From Lactarius indigo (lineage: Eukaryota > Basidiomycota > Agaricomycetes > Russulales > Russulaceae): a DNA stretch of 64,000 bases. Under the pieces are notes generated by a model. The model was not told the DNA's origin, did not search any database, and saw only the letters and a program-made list of their open reading frames with translations. The stretch is taken from the NCBI GenBank assembly GCA_025766275.1, contig JAFKAC010000080.1, positions 62,001 through 126,000 of the forward strand. Reading direction: 5' to 3'. Both the position numbers and the translations under genes were made by a program. Shown here in pieces: positions 58,952 through 64,000 of this stretch (position 1 is the stretch's first letter; each line of letters starts with the position of its first letter).

Positions 58952-60331
58952 ATGAACGACGAGTACAAAATCAACATTCTCAAATTAGCTGCCAACGGGT
59001 CAAATTGGGTCATGTACCGAGACCGCATGAAGTATGCGCTTGATACGCGAGGGTGGTCCGATCATTTGACGGACACCACTGTAACCCAGGCATACAAGGA
59101 TGCTGGCGACGTAGGAGGCCTGAAGCCCGAGGCACGCTGGAAGATCGATGAAGCCGCAGTGAGGCAGCTCATTGTCGCGTCCATACCCGACAGCGTCTTC
59201 AACTGCATCAAGGGCGGTGCCGATGCGAAGTCCATTTGGGACAAATTGAAGAAAATCTTTGAGGGGCAGACGAGAAACTTGCTAATTGACTTGGGAAGAA
59301 GGCTTCAAAACATGAAGTGTGGAGAAGATGACGATGTACGCGCTCATTTCGAGTCACTCGCTAATTTTCGCGAGCAGTTGGCAGCTATGGGACAGACCAT
59401 CAGCGATGAACAATATACAAACACGCTCATGGCGTCCTTACCTCCTTCATATGACGCTAACATCAGCATCATCACTACCAATGCCGATATGAGCCTCACT
59501 ACTATCACCCCTGTGACAGTCATCCGCATCATCACGGATGAGTATGACAAACGTCTTCTCCATAAAGCCAAGCCCAAGACTACTCAAGTTGAAGCTTTTG
59601 CCGCAGAAGCCCAGAAGAACAAAAAGAAGAAGCACGACATTGAATGCTTCAATTGTCACAAGAAAGGTCATATGAAGACCGATTGTTGGGCAAAAGGTGG
59701 CGGCAAAGAAGGCCAAGGGCCGAAGAAGAAAGTCGGTGCAAAAGATGGCGTCGCAACAGTTGCCGAACAAAACGAAGATATTGAAGCGTGGGCAGTTGTT
59801 GAAGTAATGGACGAAGATTGCGCCGCAGAAGAATCGCAAGCACCACTCAAGATTGCCGAAGAACAGCCCGGAGCACTTGTGGTAGAGGCTGAGCTCTATG
59901 ACTCTGGAGCTTCTCGTCACATGTCCCCATTTCGACATAAATTCACCACCTACCAAGAAATTACTCCTCGCCCTATCGCTGCTGCTGACAAGCACATTTT
60001 CTATGCTGAGGGTATCGGCGACTTGAAGATCAAAGTCCCGAATGGGGATGTACTGACTCCGGTCCTGCTAAAAGATGTGCTTTATGCACCAAAAATGGGA
60101 CTTACTGTTGTATCCATTGGTCGCATTGCTAAAGCCGGCTACTCAGTTTCTTTTGACGACAATCACTGCAAAATAGGAAAACAAGATCGGATCATCGGCA
60201 GCATTCCTGCTTCCAGCAACGGCTTGTACAAGGTCAAGCACGCGTTAATGGCTGGCGTGGCTTTGGAACAAGTCAATATTCTCACACTCCACCGGAGGCT
60301 TGGGCACGTTGATACCCTAAACCGTCGCTAA
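58952..60331 (+). CDS. Ty1/copia gag-protease, truncated element
   Basis: The open frame of 459 codons begins MNDEYKINILKLAANGSNWV. It has the gag (UBN2-type) region ('IWDKLKKIFEGQTRN', 'MASLPPSYDANISII') and a zinc knuckle CFNCHKKGHMKTDC near 59650. The protease is YDSGASRHMSPF (near 59898), and the start of the pre-integrase domain is 'TLHRRLGHVD'. The sequence then leaves the family within about 15 bases and meets a stop at 60329-60331. Integrase, reverse transcriptase and the 3' LTR are absent. Unlike the two Ty3 elements there are no internal stops in what remains. Confidence 0.88.
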   Translation: MNDEYKINILKLAANGSNWVMYRDRMKYALDTRGWSDHLTDTTVTQAYKDAGDVGGLKPEARWKIDEAAVRQLIVASIPDSVFNCIKGGADAKSIWDKLKKIFEGQTRNLLIDLGRRLQNMKCGEDDDVRAHFESLANFREQLAAMGQTISDEQYTNTLMASLPPSYDANISIITTNADMSLTTITPVTVIRIITDEYDKRLLHKAKPKTTQVEAFAAEAQKNKKKKHDIECFNCHKKGHMKTDCWAKGGGKEGQGPKKKVGAKDGVATVAEQNEDIEAWAVVEVMDEDCAAEESQAPLKIAEEQPGALVVEAELYDSGASRHMSPFRHKFTTYQEITPRPIAAADKHIFYAEGIGDLKIKVPNGDVLTPVLLKDVLYAPKMGLTVVSIGRIAKAGYSVSFDDNHCKIGKQDRIIGSIPASSNGLYKVKHALMAGVALEQVNILTLHRRLGHVDTLNRR

Positions 60332-61338
60332 ACACAAGAACGACCAGTAAAGGAGTGATATTGGGTTCGAGAAGTCGGGGAATATAGGACCGATAATCTG
60401 GCCGATGGCGACTTTAACCGAAGGCACACCGATGCGGGACCGAACGAGCCGAAGCCAACCGAGGCGAGAGCGACGTAGTCTTAACGCGACACGGGGCTGC
60501 AAATAGCCGAGGTATAGCCGAGTACGCACACATGGGTGCTTTGCGAAATCAAATAGAATAGATGTCGTAGATAATCGAATAGTAGGATATGAGCGTATGA
60601 ATAGAATGAAGTCGCTATGGGCTCCCCGAAGGTTGCTGCTGTAGTACTTGTGGTATAGAGCTATTTATGTGCTGCCGCTCGCCGACCGAATCCGCACCTT
60701 GCCGCTTTTCCCTTGCTGACTGTCCATCTTACTCTCCTGCCTTAAACCCACGCCGGTCTGATCCGCTCTTCTCTGGGGTGTTGCCTTACCAACCCTAGGT
60801 GCTGCTTTGCCTATTCGCGCCATGGCCGCGCCTGTGATTCTGCTCGGCCGCTCCAGTATGTCGCTATTTGCCATGTCAGCCCTGATCGGTTTCTGGGGCT
60901 TTCACATGTACCGCGCTAATATAGGCACCGTCCCATACCCCGCGCTGGGGCCACACCCGTGATTGCAGCAGTAGGCTACCGTTTGCATATGCGGCTAGAA
61001 TATTCGGGCGTCTCGGCCCATCGCAACGGGCCGCTCTTGCCGCCGAGAGTGACCGATCGCAATACTCTAGACAGGCCGGTTGGGCCGGTCTGCCGCATAT
61101 TGTTGTATTAGCTTAGATCTGTGAAAATTAATGCTTAGCGGCATGCCGGGTGTATCATTTCCCCTCTTGGCTGAGCTTCTAACTGTCCTCAGTCAGTCGG
61201 TGCAATAGCATCGCGTGGTAGAAGTCTACGGGCGGTGCCGGTGGCGTGAGAACGGTCCGCGAGTCTGCCATACATTGTTGCTGATATTGTTATTGTCGTC
61301 CTTTCGCCGTTTTTCTTCCTTGAGTCGATTCTTCCAGC
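60332..61338. other. intergenic region, no gene seen
   Basis: It follows the truncation point of the copia element and precedes the right-hand gene set. Frames are short on both strands. Several GC-rich short inverted motifs occur (for example GGCCGGTTGGGCCGG near 61075), without a clear element boundary. Confidence 0.4.
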
Positions 61339-62839
61339 ATGTCACAAAAATCCCATGTGTTTTTGTTCGCTAAGTTGTTGCTCTTGCGTCTTCGCCCCGA
61401 GTTTGAGAGGACCAATCTGGATGCCGCGTCGGCTGATGAGCTCACGCAGACCTTTTCGTCGGCTCTGGTGAGTACTTGTCGGCTTCGATCCGTGCTGATC
61501 GTGGTTGATCGGGTTGACAGGAACTTGTCGTTTCGTCGGCGATCAAGGCTGGCGTAGATGTTGGCGCCGATCTGGAGGTGGACGCTCTTGTTGGCGCTGC
61601 ACGCGGCTGCCTGCTTCCGTTCGCTTCGGCGGCTTGGCTTGAACATTCGCCTCATCTTGTCGCTGGGAGCGAGGAGCAGCTGGGCTCCTTGTCGGCGCCG
61701 TCGGTTCCGCCTGGGTCGGCCGATATACCTGGTGACTACGCGCGGCTCGCCAAGTACTGCCGACAGGTGGAGGCTGGTACTTTGTCTCGTGCCGAGTTCG
61801 AGGCCCACCGTGCGGCCATTCTCGCGGCCGACACTAGGCCCGACATGCCACCGTCGCTGCCAGTTCCATCGCCACTCTTGCGGTTGTCAGCGCGCCCACT
61901 CAGCCCTTCACCCGTCGGCGGTTCTCCCGCCTTTGGCTTATCAGAACTCTTTTCGCAGAGTTCCATCCAATCTCCCGCCCTTCGTGTGGCTGGGGCGGCG
62001 CCTTCCCCGTCTGGTGCCGCCGCTGCACTTTCTGAGGAGCCTGCGGTCACTTCCGGGTCGGGGACCGGTCATGGCGTTAAGCGCGGTCGTACGCCCGAGC
62101 TGATGGATGTCACGTTGATCACTGGGTGGCGGCAGGTGCGTCTCAGTTGGCTTCTCTTGAGTGTTGGCTAACCTGTCTTCTAGTGCGTGACTTGCATCAA
62201 GAGCAAGGTGAAATGCGCGCCCGTTGTCGGTAGTTCGCTGCCGTATCCGTGCTGGCGGTGCCTTCACAGGGATCACACGTGTGTTTGGGTGCCGCTTCTG
62301 CGCCGTCGCCGCCGTCGGGCAGGCGCCGCCGCGCCTCCCCATGTTCCCTCTCCCGGTGTCGCTTCGCCCGGTGTCGCTTCGCCCGATGTCGCTCCGCCCG
62401 GTCCCACGCCGTCTGGCAGTGCTCGTGCCAGCTCGTTCTCTGGCAACGCTCACGCCGGCGCCTTTTCGGTCCCCCAGAGGACTGTTTGGGCGTCAAGCTC
62501 GCCGCGACGATCGTGTTTTATCGTGCTGAGCTTGCTTGCGCGATGGCTTCTCGTACGTTGATCGACAAGAATATCATTTTCCTTCGCTTCCAGTTGGCCA
62601 GCTATCTTGGCATGATGGTTGAGCCCGGCACTTCTCTCGGGCAGCCGCCGCCGAAACGGCCGCGAACGCGCACTTCGTCGAAGGGTAAGGAGCGAGCGAT
62701 CGACGTTGACGCGCTCTCAGATGATGATGCCGAAGCGGCTGACGAGGATGAAATTGAAGATGGGACCAAATACGAGTATGAGGAGGAAGATGCTGAAATG
62801 GACTGGGTGGGCATTTCCAGGGATCTCGGCGCCAAGTAA
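61339..62839 (+). CDS. Cys-rich zinc-cluster-like protein with an apparent frameshift
   Basis: Exon 1 (61339-61467, MSQKSHVFLFAKLLLLRLRP) and exon 2 (61521-62135) join to exon 3 at 62184. Exon 3 carries CVTCIKSKVKC and then PCWRCLHRDHTC, a CxxC...C...CxxC...C pattern like a zinc cluster. A Pro/Ser/Ala-rich linker with short repeats (SPGVASPGVASPDVAPPGP) follows. A good helical and acidic C-terminus (from 'CLGVKLAATIVFYRAELAC' to 'MDWVGISRDLGAK', stop 62839) lies one frame away. The switch is near the C-run at about 62470. A 1-bp deletion, a missed small intron or an assembly error could explain it. I recall similar Cys-rich proteins near basidiomycete mobile elements, but the family is not firmly recognised. 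Confidence 0.55.
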
Positions 62840-63077
62840 GCCACGGTTGCCCGATGTACCTTTGTAGAACATTTGTAAATAGACTTTCCGTGTTGCCCTG
62901 TGCCTGGGAATGTATCAATCTTGCCAGTTTCGTTGAAATGAGTTAGCGCTGATTGCCTTGTGCTTTTTCTTGCGCTTTCCCCCCCTGAAAAAATTAATTT
63001 GGCTGTCCTCAGCCGCTGCGTTGGGCCGGCATCTCAGCACCGGCGATACTTTTGTTGCGCTTGCGGTGTGAGTAGGG
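62840..63077. other. short intergenic spacer
   Basis: It holds the 3' flank of the Cys-rich gene and the promoter side of the next gene, on the same strand. Nothing else is seen. Confidence 0.4.
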
Positions 63078-63738
63078 ATGGAACGTTTTCTCCCTTTGCG
63101 CTCGATGCCTGTTCCTTCGAATAACTCTAGCCTGGTGGACTCGAGCGATGGCGAAAACCATCGCGCATATGTGCGTGCAATTGTGCAGCTGGCCGTGCTT
63201 TCCGAGCGGTGGTTCGGTCTTCAGCGCCGCCCCGCGGATGTTGCCAACTTCCTTCGAGATTTCTATCGCGCTTGGGTACGACGCTTCTTTTCACTTGTCT
63301 TCGCTAGACACCTAACTTCTCCAGGAATATGCCGAGTGCATGGCCGCCTGTGCTGGTGTTCATAGCCTCGCTGAGTCCGCTCGGGAGCTTCGGACCATCA
63401 TCAAGGAAGCTGCCACGCCTCATGCCGAGCTGGAATGGCTTCTATTATTCCCTGGCGTTTTCGAGGAGCACCGGTTGCGGCTCATTCGGTATGCCGTCGT
63501 ATTCAGCCGCGCTCAGTCCACCGTTATCGTGAACGTTATCCATGGACCAGGGGTATCTGCACTTCGGGACCTGTACGTCTTAGCCATTGCCGAGTTTCGG
63601 GACCTTCTCGCTGTGGGCGTTATCAGTTTCGACAAGTATCAGTGGCAGGAGGAGCGGCTCGGTCGGGCTAGTTTACTGGCCGAGACCGTGCGGCGAAGCT
63701 CTTTGGCGACCGAGGGGGTATCGCATGATGCGGAGTAG
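63078..63738 (+). CDS. small helical protein of unknown function
   Basis: Two exons are inferred: the ATG at 63078 (MERFLPLRSMPVPSNNSSLV) to the codon for Trp near 63274, and about 63325 (EYAECMAACAGVHSLAESAR) to the stop at 63736-63738. The intron is about 50 bp with GTACGA and CCAG ends. The protein is about 203 aa, mainly helical, with 'AELEWLLLFPGVFEEHRLRL' and 'LRDLYVLAIAEFRDLLAVGV'. No domain is recognised. It shares strand, spacing and style with the Cys-rich gene upstream and the frame starting at 63893, so the three may form one unit. Confidence 0.6.
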
Positions 63739-63892
63739 CGTTCCTTGTACCTGCCCGGCCTTTGTAATTGGCGTACTACAACCTGTTATTAAATGGTGTC
63801 TCTTGTGTCGATCTTCGTCCATTGACATGTGAAAAGAGTCTGTAGCGAGTTGTCTCGCCTTAAAGCGGCTTGTTCGCGATGAGCCGGTCCCA
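63739..63892. other. short intergenic spacer
   Basis: It lies between two plus-strand frames. Nothing else is seen. Confidence 0.35.
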
Positions 63893-64000
63893 ATGTTCCC
63901 TGCCATGGCTGATACTGGTCATGACTCTGATGCCTACTTGCCCAAGGGTTTGCTCAAGGCTGCCTTCGATTCCGCTTTGACTAGTTTCTTTGTGTTTGGC
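63893..64000 (+). CDS. start of an unknown gene, cut by the right edge
   Basis: The frame MFPAMADTGHDSDAYLPKGL is open to the window edge (36 codons). It is too short to classify. Its position suggests it belongs with the two preceding genes. Confidence 0.4.
   Translation, partial: MFPAMADTGHDSDAYLPKGLLKAAFDSALTSFFVFG

Noticed and set aside
1..64000. CRISPR arrays, bacterial operons, ribosome-binding sites, rRNA or tRNA genes
   Set aside because: The window is eukaryotic with spliced genes. No regular spaced repeats were seen, and no tRNA or rRNA gene was recognised by eye; a tRNA scan was not possible.

Overview
The window looks like a gene-rich but transposon-littered stretch of an Agaricomycete (Basidiomycota) nuclear genome. 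The evidence is many short introns of about 45-65 bp, compact divergent promoters, a polyporopepsin-type aspartic protease, a Plavaka-type DNA transposase, a DUF6532 gene and basidiomycete-style Ty3 chromoviruses. The species cannot be fixed from sequence alone.

Left part (1-16 kb) is mostly mobile or decayed. It holds a DUF6532 gene on the minus strand that runs off the left edge, a casein kinase I pseudogene, a diverged tandem duplication, a complete four-exon Plavaka transposase (1038 aa) followed by 2 kb of pyrimidine-rich DNA, a 5'-truncated Ty3 element with four in-frame stops and altered catalytic residues, and a solo LTR with a perfect 5-bp target duplication.

Middle part (16-47 kb) is the host gene block. 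In order it carries an SVOP-like MFS transporter, a complete Dicer-like RNase III (1645 aa), a uracil-regulated GTP cyclohydrolase II-like gene (urg1/URC1), an Artemis/SNM1-type beta-CASP nuclease, an uncharacterised 498-aa protein, a JEN1-like carboxylate permease, a LYR-motif mitochondrial protein head-to-head with ATG7, a BEM46/ABHD13-type hydrolase head-to-head with a mitochondrial D-lactate dehydrogenase, and a secreted A1 aspartic protease. The lactate permease and D-lactate dehydrogenase lie within 12 kb of each other and could serve one substrate.

Right part (48-64 kb) is again mobile. A trypsin-like serine protease gene has been cut twice, by a solo LTR at its last codons and by a full-length Ty3 chromovirus (50206-58079, target duplication AATCA) in its middle. 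The chromovirus has a Tf1-style self-priming signature, a GGGTTTT -1 frameshift site, a chromodomain and a long 3' extension of unknown function. By eye its two LTRs differ at 13 positions, all of them transitions at CpG-type sites, which points to methylation/deamination or a CpG-directed RIP-like process. A truncated Ty1/copia gag-protease and an unfamiliar set of plus-strand genes (one Cys-rich, zinc-cluster-like) complete the window.
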